NCBI GenBank assembly: GCA_041743835.1
Contig: JBGTLW010000273.1
Location: forward strand, 1 to 16,279
Reading direction: 5' to 3'
Source: JBGTLW01 sp041743835
GTDB taxonomy: Bacteria > Planctomycetota > Phycisphaerae > Phycisphaerales > Phycisphaeraceae
Length of the DNA: 16,279 nucleotides
Of the stretch, positions 8,112 to 15,730 are shown one piece after another. The position numbers and the translations under genes are program-made. Positions within the stretch are counted from its first letter, which is position 1, and every line of letters begins with the position of its first letter. The notes under the pieces are model-generated. The model saw nothing but the letters and a program-made list of their open reading frames with translations. It was not told the origin of the DNA and ran no database searches.

Positions 8112-10082
8112 CTATCGTTCGGACTCAAACGACATCACGATGACGTGATCGGGCACCGACACCCGGCTGGATTCGTCCCACAGCTCCTGCGTCGCTACGG
8201 GTGCGTCAGACTCCAGTGGGCGATAGACCTTCACGTCGCGCAACGGGACTTCCGCCTGCACACCCAAAGCAACCTCGGGCACGTCAAGTGGCTGTTTGGC
8301 TTTGCCGTCCCACGACTGCACTTCTTGCCACAGCAGCAGGTAGTAGCGGCCGTCACGCTTCTGCAGCAGCACGTGTCGGAGGCTCTGTGTTGCGCCTTCG
8401 AAGTCCAGCTTCAGCGGCTGGGGCTCGAACGCTTCACCGGGGTCTTCCAGCAGGCCCAGCAGGTTCTTGACCATGTGGAACGCCGGGCGTGGTGTGTTGT
8501 CGCGGCGAAGCAGGCCGAACGCACCGTGGTGCGTGCCCTCACTCGTGACATCGATGAGCTCGTATAGGAAGGTCTTGACCATGCCGCGGCGGAAGTGCTC
8601 GCCGAGTTTGCGGCCGTAGTACTTGGCTTGGATCAACTCATCGGCGGAGTTGGCGGACTTCCCGGTTTCGGTGATCCACATGGGCTTGGACTCTTCCGGG
8701 GTGATGAGACGGGCCCAGGGGATGTGCCAGTCGTCGAGGGCCTCGCCGTGTACGTGATGGCCAGCGGTGTAGGCGTGCATGTTCGCGGCGTCGGCAAACT
8801 TGCCCAGTTGCCCCATCTGGGGGGCGTGCTTGCCCCAGCCCATCGATGTCTGCACGATCGGAAGATCGGCGAAGCGCTCGTCGCCCTTCATGATCCGATG
8901 CAAGTCGCGCATATACTGGCGGGTCGCATAAGGAAACTTTTCACCTTGGTAGTTGAAGTTGAACTGCGGTAGGTCGGTCTCGTTGGGCCCTTCCAGTGCG
9001 ATGATGTACTTGCGAAGCGGAGCCAGCACTTCTGTGTAGCGTTCGATCGGCTCGTCGCCGCAGAGCATCAGGAAGCGGATGCCCTCGGCTCCCATCGCTT
9101 CCAGGCCCGAAGCGACACGGTCTTGAGTCCCTTGTGTCAGTCGTAACGGGTAGCCCGTGCGGAAGTAGCGGATACCAAGTTCCTGCATGCGGGGGATGAC
9201 GATGCCCTTGACGTCGGCATACGGCGTGTCGAGGTAGCTCAGGTGCCCACAGATGCCCACGTGCTCGACAAACGCGTCGGCGGGGTAAACCGCGGCTTGG
9301 GTGGCGGCGGCCATGCGACCGACGCGCAGGTTGTCGATCCCGAAGACGCGCTGGTGGTCGGCGGTCTTGCTCATGAAGACAAACGACACCCCGCCGAACT
9401 CGGAGGCTTTCGACGCCTCGCCGGTTTCGGTCACCTCACCATCAACCATCAGTCGGTAGGTGTTGGCAGCAAAGTCGATCTCACAGCGGATGCGGTAGAC
9501 CTTCCCGACGGTCAGGTCGCGGTTGCTCTGCGCGTTCTGCCAGTCGCCCAAGAAAGCGCTGTACCACTGAGCGGGTGCAGTTATGATCTCGCCCCAGCGG
9601 TTCTTAACCTCGATCCGCCAGAGTTCGTTGCCCCCCCTGCCTTCAGTCAGCCGGGCATAATCGAACTCGACGAACCACACGCCCTCGTTGCGTTTCTGAT
9701 CTCCCGGCACATGGAACATCTCGAATCGGCCGGCGAACTTCTCTTCCGCGGGCACGGTGAACTTAAGATATGCCGAGTCGAACGGCTCGCCCTTGGCGAC
9801 CTCGGCGGTCCAGTTGCCCTCGTTGTTGCCGAGCTTGTTGCGGATGTCGGTGAGTTTGCGAATAGGAGCGCCGCCCCCGGCTTTGGCTTGTATCTGATTG
9901 ACGCCCTCAGCGGGGTCGAAGCGTTCGCCCACTTTGTAGCCGTCGTCGAAAGTGACGTCGAAGTGCAGCCGCGTGCCCTCCTGTGCCCCTTCGCCGGCGG
10001 GGAAGATCTGGGCGTGGGCTGGGGTTGCGAAGGACAGGCCAATGGTCAGAAGTAGCCCGGCCAATATTCGTGAATGCTGCAT
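8112..10082 (-). CDS. Secreted glycoside-hydrolase-like protein (clan GH-A type) with N-terminal lectin-like domain
   Basis: A 656-residue exported protein. A Sec signal peptide covers residues 1-24 (hydrophobic core LAGLLLTIGLSFA, cut near AHA-Q). Residues about 35-255 look like a concanavalin-type beta-sandwich of the kind found in polysaccharide lyases and carbohydrate-binding domains (LHFDVTFDDGY..., GKVYRIRCEIDFAANTYRL, GIDNLRVGRM). Residues about 272-547 look like a TIM barrel of glycoside hydrolase clan GH-A. A Asn367-Glu368 pair in LEGPNETD fits the acid/base, and Glu472 in MWITETG fits the nucleophile. A C-terminal beta domain follows at 552-656. I cannot assign a CAZy family or substrate. 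It is the last gene of a same-strand series and a longer paralogue of the gene at 11032-12333, sharing the HVLLQKRDGRYYLLLW and VPDHxxV segments. The ATG at 10082 is chosen because it follows AAGGAG and begins the signal peptide. Confidence 0.8.
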   Translation of the reverse strand: MQHSRILAGLLLTIGLSFATPAHAQIFPAGEGAQEGTRLHFDVTFDDGYKVGERFDPAEGVNQIQAKAGGGAPIRKLTDIRNKLGNNEGNWTAEVAKGEPFDSAYLKFTVPAEEKFAGRFEMFHVPGDQKRNEGVWFVEFDYARLTEGRGGNELWRIEVKNRWGEIITAPAQWYSAFLGDWQNAQSNRDLTVGKVYRIRCEIDFAANTYRLMVDGEVTETGEASKASEFGGVSFVFMSKTADHQRVFGIDNLRVGRMAAATQAAVYPADAFVEHVGICGHLSYLDTPYADVKGIVIPRMQELGIRYFRTGYPLRLTQGTQDRVASGLEAMGAEGIRFLMLCGDEPIERYTEVLAPLRKYIIALEGPNETDLPQFNFNYQGEKFPYATRQYMRDLHRIMKGDERFADLPIVQTSMGWGKHAPQMGQLGKFADAANMHAYTAGHHVHGEALDDWHIPWARLITPEESKPMWITETGKSANSADELIQAKYYGRKLGEHFRRGMVKTFLYELIDVTSEGTHHGAFGLLRRDNTPRPAFHMVKNLLGLLEDPGEAFEPQPLKLDFEGATQSLRHVLLQKRDGRYYLLLWQEVQSWDGKAKQPLDVPEVALGVQAEVPLRDVKVYRPLESDAPVATQELWDESSRVSVPDHVIVMSFESER

Positions 10083-10089
10083 TGATACA

Positions 10090-10095
10090 CTCCTT
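10090..10095 (-). promoter_or_regulatory. Ribosome binding site of the lectin-domain glycoside-hydrolase-like gene
   Basis: AAGGAG on the minus strand, 7 bases before the ATG at 10082. It rules out the longer upstream open frame, which would place 28 charged residues before the signal peptide. Confidence 0.75.
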
Positions 10096-10162
10096 GTCTT
10101 GAGGCGCGTGCGCCAGTACCCGCATATATTCTTATGGCAGGTGTGTTGTGTTCCCCGTGCAA

Positions 10163-10990
10163 TCACTGGTTCACATGCCAGTGCGGGCGGGGGAAGTGTT
10201 GATTGAGGACGTTAACCGCAAAGTCGATCGGTGCTTTGGGGAGCAACTCAGTCTGCACCGATTCGGCGTGGCCATCGAACATCACAAAGTTGGTGGTCGC
10301 CTGGTTGTTGTGACGGGCGTTGATGCGGTTGGTGTTGAGCAAACCGTGGTTGGTAAAAGTCCCGTCAAGCACGAACGCGAGGCGAGATGGCATGTTCATC
10401 GCGTCGAGCGTCTGGTGCTTGGTTAGTGTGTAAGGGCCAACACCCGGTCGGATCTCTTTGAGTGGGGCTTCATCGACACCGAGGAAGCCCGCCCCAATGT
10501 TTTGGGGGTGGGTCGCGCCGTTGCCCAGATACCAACTGTAAAACCTGCGCCCGGAGCCCCACGACCAATGGTTTGAAACCTGACTGCGGTACTTGGCACC
10601 CTCGGAGTCAATTTGGGACGTCGGTGAACCGTTGGACTGCTCCATCAGCCCGCTCGGGCAGTAGAACGCGGTATTGGAGGAAGGGGTCGCCGTGACAACG
10701 TCTTGCCCTTCGTCTCCGATATAGCCTTGCACGCCCAGAATCGAAAACCAGAACTCGACACGCGTATCAGAACTGTTCTGAAAGTAGCTGTTGGGCACGA
10801 CGAAGCCCCGGCTTTCCGATGCATAGTTGGCGTTGGCGATGCCCATCTGGCGCAGATTCGACAGGCACGAAACCCCACGCGCCGATTCACGCGCATTGGA
10901 CAGGGCAGGCAGGAGGATTGCGATGAGCAGCGCAATGATGCTGATGACCACCAGCAGCTCAATCAGGGTAAACGCTTTGCGAATTGGCAT
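10163..10990 (-). CDS. Type IV prepilin-like (type II secretion pseudopilin-like) protein
   Basis: A 275-residue protein with a prepilin N-terminus. The short basic leader MPIRKA is followed by FTLIELLVVISIIALLIAILLPAL. Cleavage by prepilin peptidase would fall between Ala6 and Phe7, leaving Glu11 as the conserved fifth residue of the mature protein; the residue before the cut is Ala rather than the usual Gly. The hydrophobic segment at 7-30 anchors the protein and packs filaments. The soluble part has GVSCLSNLRQMG, a Trp/Tyr-rich middle (NHWSWGSGRRFYSWYLGNG), and near the end RHNN at 226-229 and FDG at 238-240. That is the HNN...FDGH pattern of the DUF1559-like prepilin families expanded in planctomycetes and lentisphaerae. 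Its role is unknown: a surface fibre, a secretion pseudopilin or a substrate-binding fibre are all possible. It sits between two glycoside-hydrolase-like genes on the same strand. Confidence 0.85.
   Translation of the reverse strand: MPIRKAFTLIELLVVISIIALLIAILLPALSNARESARGVSCLSNLRQMGIANANYASESRGFVVPNSYFQNSSDTRVEFWFSILGVQGYIGDEGQDVVTATPSSNTAFYCPSGLMEQSNGSPTSQIDSEGAKYRSQVSNHWSWGSGRRFYSWYLGNGATHPQNIGAGFLGVDEAPLKEIRPGVGPYTLTKHQTLDAMNMPSRLAFVLDGTFTNHGLLNTNRINARHNNQATTNFVMFDGHAESVQTELLPKAPIDFAVNVLNQHFPRPHWHVNQ
10164..10183 (-). repeat. Intercistronic hairpin at the prepilin gene stop codon
   Basis: CACTGG (10164-10169) pairs with CCAGTG (10178-10183) around an 8-base loop and overlaps the prepilin stop codon. 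No T-run follows on the minus strand, so it is more likely an RNA-processing or chance structure than an intrinsic terminator. On the minus strand it contains the 12-mer ATGTGAACCAGT that also occurs at the operator-like palindrome near 14774. Confidence 0.4.
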
Positions 10991-10996
10991 GGCAGA

Positions 10997-11001
10997 CTCC
11001 T
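10997..11001 (-). promoter_or_regulatory. Ribosome binding site of the prepilin-like gene
   Basis: AGGAG on the minus strand, 6 bases before the ATG at 10990. It fixes the start at the short prepilin leader rather than 31 residues further upstream. Confidence 0.75.
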
Positions 11002-11031
11002 GGCATGGTCGGATTGCGGGAAGAAGGCTGC

Positions 11032-12333
11032 TCAACGCGTCAACTCCACAATCACCGGATGATCGGGTACACGCACCACCCACACCCCGGCCCCCGCCCC
11101 CGGCCCCGGATGCTCCAGCGCGTCATCCACCGCATCCACCCCGCCGGTCAGCGGGCGGTAGGCCTTGAGCCCTCCCACCGCTTCGGCAAAACGCAGTGTC
11201 ACCGGCACCGGGTCAGGATTGATGTCCTGCCCGGACGCGGGGTCCCACCCGGCTACCTCGTTCCAAAGCACCAGGAATAACCGGCCGTCCGCCTTCTGCA
11301 GCAAGAGGTGATGGACCGTCGTCACATCACTCTCGATCACGACGGCCAGCGCGCCCGGCTCGAAGCTCGCGGCGTCGGCGTGGTCATCAGCCAGAATCCG
11401 ACGCATGTCGCGCACCGCTTCGAACGCAGGCTTGGGCGAGCCGTCACGATGGAGCAATGAGAACCCGGTGTCGTGCCGGGCGTAGAGGCAGTAGAGGTAA
11501 GCGCGGTCGAGCCCGTGGCGGAATGATTCGAGGAACAGCCGGGGCACGCCGCGGGCCTGCATCGAGATCGACGTCGGCCGATAGCCCGGGGCGTAGCCCT
11601 CGCCGCTGTTGTAGCCTATCTCGGTGAACTGCAGTGGCACGTTCGGGTAGTTGGTCGTTCGGCAGCGCTCGATCTTCTTCGCCAAGGCGTCGTTGTGCGT
11701 GATGGCCTGCCCGGGCTCTGGGTAGATGTGCTCGTTGCCGAAGTCGATGAGCTTCTCGATTGAGCCGTAGCCCGTGGTCGATCCCGAGAAGCTGAGGATC
11801 GGCAGGTGCTTGAGCTTCTCGTTGCCGCGGATCATGGCGTGCATGTCTTCCATGAACAGGCGGGCGCCGTGTGGCCAGCGCTGGTCCTTCCACGAGAAGT
11901 TTTCCTGCTTGTGCCACGGCTCGTTAGGGCCCTCGACCTGGTGCAGCGCGTCGGGCAACAGCGATTCGCAGATTGCCTCGAATTGCTTCATGGTGTGCCA
12001 ACAGTTGAAGATGCCGGTGACCTTGTAGCCGCGGCCGCCGAGGTCCCGGATGTGGTCGAGCATGACGGCCCCGTCGCCGCGGTAGTCCTTCGTCTCCGCC
12101 GCACGCAGCCCCACGCGGATGTGCTCGATGCCAAGTTCTTCCAGCCGCGGCACGGTCAGGTCGCTGTGGCGTTTGTCATCGAAGACCACGACATTGATGC
12201 CCATGGAATCAAGAAAGTCCGCGGCCCGATGGGCGGGCATCGGTTCTGGCGCGACGTTGGCACCAGCCGACAAGGCTGCTGCCGAAAGACATAGCACCGC
12301 AGTCAGGACGAGTTGGGGGCGAGTGGTCATCAT
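11032..12333 (-). CDS. Secreted glycoside-hydrolase-like protein (clan GH-A type), single-barrel form
   Basis: A 433-residue exported protein. A signal peptide covers residues 1 to about 24 (hydrophobic core LVLTAVLCLSAAALSAG). A TIM-barrel-like domain starts at about 45 (INVVVFDDKRHSDLTVPRLEELG). Glu138 in VEGPNEPW fits the acid/base and Glu238 in LQFTEIGYN the nucleophile of clan GH-A enzymes. A C-terminal beta domain starts at about 325 (HHLLLQKADGRLFLVLWNE) and ends RVPDHPVIVELTR. It matches the barrel and tail of the protein at 8112-10082 but lacks that protein's lectin-like domain. Substrate and CAZy family are not readable. Two adjacent ATGs (12333 and 12330) begin the signal peptide and neither has a strong ribosome binding site. 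It lies 71 bp after the PEP-CTERM gene and 41 bp before the prepilin gene, all on the same strand. Confidence 0.78.
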   Translation of the reverse strand: MMTTRPQLVLTAVLCLSAAALSAGANVAPEPMPAHRAADFLDSMGINVVVFDDKRHSDLTVPRLEELGIEHIRVGLRAAETKDYRGDGAVMLDHIRDLGGRGYKVTGIFNCWHTMKQFEAICESLLPDALHQVEGPNEPWHKQENFSWKDQRWPHGARLFMEDMHAMIRGNEKLKHLPILSFSGSTTGYGSIEKLIDFGNEHIYPEPGQAITHNDALAKKIERCRTTNYPNVPLQFTEIGYNSGEGYAPGYRPTSISMQARGVPRLFLESFRHGLDRAYLYCLYARHDTGFSLLHRDGSPKPAFEAVRDMRRILADDHADAASFEPGALAVVIESDVTTVHHLLLQKADGRLFLVLWNEVAGWDPASGQDINPDPVPVTLRFAEAVGGLKAYRPLTGGVDAVDDALEHPGPGAGAGVWVVRVPDHPVIVELTR

Positions 12334-12404
12334 GGCGTATAAGTCGATGGCCTCGAAATGCTGCCGTGCGCAGTTAAGCACGCGGCCGCTAAGGTTTGTT
12401 GGGA

Positions 12405-13502
12405 TCAGAGCGTGACGCCCTTGCGCGAGCCCCGTCCGAGGATCAGTAGGCTGCCTAGGCCGACCAGTGCCAAGGACGCGGGCTCGGGGATGACGGTGAG
12501 GATGACGTTGTGCCCATCCCGGCCGAGCTCGGCATCAAAGCCGTTGACTGAGCCGGTGAGGTTAGTTCCTAGATCGCCCTGAGTAAGGACCGACTGGAAG
12601 AGGGTGTAGGTGCCGGGGCCGAAGCCGCTGAGGGCGTTGAAGGTGAAATCTGAGAACTGCTGGCCGTTGAGTGTCAGCCCGCCGGAGGTGATGTCGATCA
12701 GGTCGCTCGTGTCGGGCGTGGCAAGGTCGATGGTAAACAGGGCACCCTCATTCAGAACCAGCCGCCCGTTCGTATGGGCGAACTCAAACGTCATGGTTCC
12801 GACATCAGTAACCGGGGCATAGCCGTTCGCGCCGGGCGAGAGACGACCGCCCGCGGCCAACGTCACGTTATTCGCGACACTGGTTGTGTCGAGGCCAGCC
12901 GTAACCGTGGGCGAGCCGCCCAAGGTCGCACCATTGTTGATGTTGAGTGTCGCGCCGCCGCCCACCGCACCTTGAAGCGCGATCACGGTCACCGTATCGC
13001 TGATGTTGACTACGCGAGTTGAGTTGGGGCCTGTGAAACCCGAGGGGCGATCGGCATTCATGACGACCGTGGACGCACCGCCGAAGGTGTAGCCCGAGTT
13101 CTGAGTCCGCACATTGTTCATCACTAGGAACCCGGTGCCGGTACCAGTGAGCGACCGCCGCATGTCGAATGCCACGTCAATCGTGATGGTGTTGTCGCTG
13201 TCCATCACGAAATCGCCACCGAGGTGACGCAGGGTGCCAGCACCCACCACGGTGAACGATTCACCACCAAACGTGATGCTCCCACTGTGGTCACGATTCC
13301 CGCTGGCATTGGTATTGACAGTGGCGCGCTCGCTGGCATCACTGAAGACTAGGTCGTCACCAGACCCGTAATTGCCGTCCCAGTTCGCACTATTATTGAT
13401 GTTGTTATTCGTGCCATCCCCGGTCCAGTTAATGATCGCGCCATACGCTGGCGCGGTCATCAATGTGCCGGCTAGGGTGAGAGTTGTAAGGCTGTGTCGC
13501 AT
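12405..13502 (-). CDS. PEP-CTERM sorting-domain surface protein with autotransporter-type beta-strand repeats
   Basis: A 365-residue secreted protein. A signal peptide covers residues 1 to about 22 (LTLAGTLMTAPAYGA). A long Gly/Asn/Thr-rich region follows (residues about 25-330) with beta-solenoid-like strands such as GGATLNINNGATLGG and AAGGRLSPGANG, resembling autotransporter-associated beta-strand repeats. The C-terminus at 337-365 is a PEP-CTERM signal: VIPEP, then a hydrophobic stretch ASLALVGLGSLLILG, then a basic tail RGSRKG. Such proteins are exported by Sec and processed by an exosortase at the outer surface, often together with exopolysaccharide. No exosortase gene is in the window. 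It is the first gene after the regulator, 47 bp downstream. The family-level call is sure; the ligand or role is unknown. Confidence 0.88.
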   Translation of the reverse strand: MRHSLTTLTLAGTLMTAPAYGAIINWTGDGTNNNINNSANWDGNYGSGDDLVFSDASERATVNTNASGNRDHSGSITFGGESFTVVGAGTLRHLGGDFVMDSDNTITIDVAFDMRRSLTGTGTGFLVMNNVRTQNSGYTFGGASTVVMNADRPSGFTGPNSTRVVNISDTVTVIALQGAVGGGATLNINNGATLGGSPTVTAGLDTTSVANNVTLAAGGRLSPGANGYAPVTDVGTMTFEFAHTNGRLVLNEGALFTIDLATPDTSDLIDITSGGLTLNGQQFSDFTFNALSGFGPGTYTLFQSVLTQGDLGTNLTGSVNGFDAELGRDGHNVILTVIPEPASLALVGLGSLLILGRGSRKGVTL

Positions 13503-13510
13503 GAGTAAAA

Positions 13511-13515
13511 CCTCC
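13511..13515 (-). promoter_or_regulatory. Ribosome binding site of the PEP-CTERM gene
   Basis: GGAGG on the minus strand, 8 bases before the ATG at 13502, a near-ideal Shine-Dalgarno match. The 47-bp gap to the regulator gene shows no convincing promoter, so the gene is probably transcribed from upstream. Confidence 0.8.
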
Positions 13516-13549
13516 GCTAGTTAGGGAAACAGGAACCACAAAAACGCCA

Positions 13550-14746
13550 TCAATCCGTGGCAGATAAAGAAGACAGGGCGTCCTGACCTGTCACGAGTTT
13601 TGCTTCCACGACCCGCGTCTGCGGGGCATCGGGCAGGCGGCCTTCGATACGGTCGATCAGCAGATCGACCAGCGCCTTGCCCATCTCAAAGTTTTGTTTG
13701 TCCACGGTGGCCAAAGGCTCGATCGGATCGTATTCGCGTTCCCACGAGTCCAACCAGTAGTTGTCGTAGCCGACGATTGCCACGTCCTCGTGGACACGTT
13801 TGCCGTGCAGTTTGCACGCCCGGGCCAAGGTGAACACTTCACCGTCCGACATCGCAAGCAGCGCATCGGCCGGGTCGTCACCCACGAGGTGATCCAGCAG
13901 ATAGCCTGCCAAGTAACGGGTGACCATTTCGAAGTGCTGGGCGCTTGGCGTGCGCTCTTTGGGCATGCCTTGGAGCATCATGTACCGAGGCTTAAGGCCG
14001 GCCTCCCGCATCGCCCGTTCGTAGCCGGTCCGCCTGTCCTGCTTCCAATACACATCGAGCGGATCGGCCAAGACCAGCACAGGCCGGCGGCGTCCCAGAC
14101 CGATCAGCCAACGCGTCAACGCATACGCCCCAGCGTCGTGGCCAGACGTCACACGATCGAACGCAGCGAGCCGGGGGTCCCCCCCGTAGGCCGTCACCGG
14201 GACGCCCGCCTTTGTGAGCAGTTCGAGGAACGGCAGCGCGGCGTCGGTGTCCACATCCGTGCCACGGAAGACTTCAGGGACCACCACGCCCATGGGCCGA
14301 TCTTCGACCAGTTGAGCAAGCTGGTCAGCCTCGACGGTCGTGGGGTTGATGGTTAGCGCGTGAAAATCACGGTTGCGGATGGTCTGCACCACCCCTTGGG
14401 TGAGCCATTCCGTCCAGCCGGATTGCTGGTGACGTGGATCACGCTGGGACGCGGGTGTGAGGACGACGACCGTGCGCTGCATCACACCGTGTCGGCCGGA
14501 TGCAGCCGACCCGACGATACGCCGAACCCTGCCCTGCGAACAATCGAGGACACCTTCATCCTCAAGCCGCTTAAGTGCCGCCCGAACCGTGCCTCGGGCT
14601 ACCTTCAGCCGTTTAGCCAGCACCGCTTCGCTTGGCAGAGCGTCACCACGCTTTAATTGGCCGTTTTCCACCCACTTGCGAACACACACCTCGGTCCGGG
14701 TCCGTGGCGTTAGGTCTTGCGTTCGTAGTGTAGCGGTACGTGTCAT
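13550..14746 (-). CDS. Transcriptional regulator with GntR-type winged helix and LacI-type ligand-binding domain
   Basis: A 398-residue DNA-binding regulator. Residues about 12-75 are a GntR-type winged helix-turn-helix (RTEVCVRKWVENGQLKRGD, LPSE at 37-40, then LAKRLKVARGTVRAALKRLEDEGVL). Residues about 90-395 form a periplasmic-binding-protein-like sugar sensor of the LacI/GalR type (GVVVPEVF, YALTRWLIGLGRRRPVLVL, DALLAMSDGEVFTLARACKLHGKRVHEDVAIVGYDNYW). Known proteins with this build usually bind a sugar and control nearby carbohydrate genes. The ATG at 14746 starts just before the helix-turn-helix; ATG at 14761 is also possible, and neither has a strong ribosome binding site. A promoter and palindrome upstream suggest autoregulation. 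It lies 47 bp before a same-strand PEP-CTERM gene, so it probably controls the cluster it heads. Confidence 0.88.
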   Translation of the reverse strand: MTRTATLRTQDLTPRTRTEVCVRKWVENGQLKRGDALPSEAVLAKRLKVARGTVRAALKRLEDEGVLDCSQGRVRRIVGSAASGRHGVMQRTVVVLTPASQRDPRHQQSGWTEWLTQGVVQTIRNRDFHALTINPTTVEADQLAQLVEDRPMGVVVPEVFRGTDVDTDAALPFLELLTKAGVPVTAYGGDPRLAAFDRVTSGHDAGAYALTRWLIGLGRRRPVLVLADPLDVYWKQDRRTGYERAMREAGLKPRYMMLQGMPKERTPSAQHFEMVTRYLAGYLLDHLVGDDPADALLAMSDGEVFTLARACKLHGKRVHEDVAIVGYDNYWLDSWEREYDPIEPLATVDKQNFEMGKALVDLLIDRIEGRLPDAPQTRVVEAKLVTGQDALSSLSATD

Positions 14747-14773
14747 CTTTAAGAGCCGCATTAAGCGATAATG

Positions 14774-14795
14774 TGAACCAGTTTTAACTTGTTCA
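14774..14795. promoter_or_regulatory. Operator-like 22-bp palindrome upstream of the regulator
   Basis: Two 10-base arms, TGAACCAGTT and AACTTGTTCA, are separated by a central TT. Nine of ten positions pair. The site begins 4 bases after the -10 hexamer on the minus strand, so it covers the expected transcription start, a classic repressor position. The size and symmetry fit a dimeric GntR or LacI-type regulator; binding by the adjacent gene product is inferred. Confidence 0.6.
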
Positions 14796-14798
14796 TTT

Positions 14799-14826
14799 AT
14801 TGTACATCGCGGCACCCTGATGTCAA
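14799..14826 (-). promoter_or_regulatory. Sigma70-like promoter of the regulator gene
   Basis: On the minus strand, TTGACA (14821-14826, a perfect -35) and TACAAT (14799-14804, five of six consensus -10) are separated by 16 bases. The predicted start is near 14792, about 45 bases before the ATG. It may also drive the four downstream same-strand genes. Confidence 0.65.
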
Positions 14827-14969
14827 GCGCAATTTGAAGAGACATGGCCAGACAGGCACCCCGATCACTGTCGCTGATGGTGTGGATCAGAATGACTGCG
14901 TACGTGCTCCTACAGGGGATAGGAAAATCTGGAATCGGGTCAACGCGCGAGGTCACAGACAAGCCATCG

Positions 14970-14991
14970 GCAGCGGCTTAGTCGCCGCTGC
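14970..14991 (-). terminator. GC-rich hairpin downstream of the Ku gene
   Basis: GCAGCGGC pairs perfectly with GCCGCTGC around a 6-base loop, 47 bp past the Ku stop codon and ahead of the regulator promoter. No T-run follows on the minus strand, so it may stop transcription weakly, protect an RNA end, or do neither. Confidence 0.35.
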
Positions 14992-15037
14992 GGCGCATGA
15001 TCACCCATGACACGATTCAGGGATACCTCACATCCGA

Positions 15038-15706
15038 TCATGCTGACTTGCGTCGGCTTTTGATCTTTTTCTTAGCGGCCTTGGAAACCGCTTTGCCGGC
15101 ACGTTGCTCGACACTCTTCTTCAGGGCCGCCATCAGGTCGAATGTCGGCGGGATGTCTTCGTCGTCTTCGTCGGCCACCTCACGTGGGCCTTCGCCCTCG
15201 GCCTTGGACTCGATCAGCTCGCGCATCTGCTCCCGGTACTCGTCCTTGTATTGCGTGGGATCAAACTCCCCGCTCATGGACTTGATCAACTGCTCGGCTG
15301 CGGCCACCTCTTTGGTATTGGTCTTCACACCTTTGGGCAGGTCATCCCGGATCTCTTCGATGCCCTGAACCTCATCCGCGTAATGCATGGTGTGCAGCAG
15401 CAGCGCCTCATCATCGACAGCTTGGATCGCGACCAGGTACTGCTTCTGACGCATCACCATCTGAGCGACGGCCAGAGCCTTGGTTTTGCTCATCGCATCA
15501 ATCAGCAACTTGTACGCCTTCGCACCGCCCTCGCCGGGGACAAGGTAGTAGCTGCGGTCGAAGTAGATCGGGTCGATGGATGTCAGCGTCACGAAGTCTG
15601 ATATGTCGATCGTGCGCCCGCCCTCTGGCTTTAGCTGTGCGAGTTCCTCATCCTTGATGATGTCTTCCTTGACGATCAACATCCGTGCCCGGCAGTGTAG
15701 CGCCAA
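15038..15706 (-). CDS. ku: Ku protein lacking its N-terminus (probably broken)
   Basis: Ku forms a ring on DNA ends and recruits LigD for non-homologous end joining. The segment from RTIDISDFVTLTSIDPIYFDRSYYLVP through YKLLIDAMSKTKALAVAQMV, HTMHYADEV and FDPTQYKDEYREQMRELIESKAEG matches bacterial Ku in order. A lysine-rich tail typical of the family follows (DLMAALKKSVEQRAGKAVSKAAKKK). The similarity starts about 70 residues into a normal Ku; the first strands of the beta-barrel are missing. Upstream the same frame reads unrelated residues (ALHCRARM) back to a TGA at 15731-15733. The open frame begins at a TTG at 15706, with an ATG at 15682; neither has a ribosome binding site. Without its N-terminus it probably cannot form a proper ring, so I regard it as a pseudogene or remnant. 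No ligD is in the window. Confidence 0.75.
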   Translation of the reverse strand: MALHCRARMLIVKEDIIKDEELAQLKPEGGRTIDISDFVTLTSIDPIYFDRSYYLVPGEGGAKAYKLLIDAMSKTKALAVAQMVMRQKQYLVAIQAVDDEALLLHTMHYADEVQGIEEIRDDLPKGVKTNTKEVAAAEQLIKSMSGEFDPTQYKDEYREQMRELIESKAEGEGPREVADEDDEDIPPTFDLMAALKKSVEQRAGKAVSKAAKKKIKSRRKSA

Positions 15707-15730
15707 TCGATGCCCAATGGAACAGGGTTT

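Noticed and set aside
9243..10055. 270-residue plus-strand open frame opposite the lectin-domain glycoside-hydrolase-like gene
   Set aside because: It is antisense to a protein with a clear signal peptide and motifs, and its composition is that of a shadow.
12371..12390. CGTGC...GCACG hairpin between the PEP-CTERM and glycoside-hydrolase-like genes as a terminator
   Set aside because: Only five pairs and no T-run; it would not reliably end transcription, and co-transcription remains plausible.
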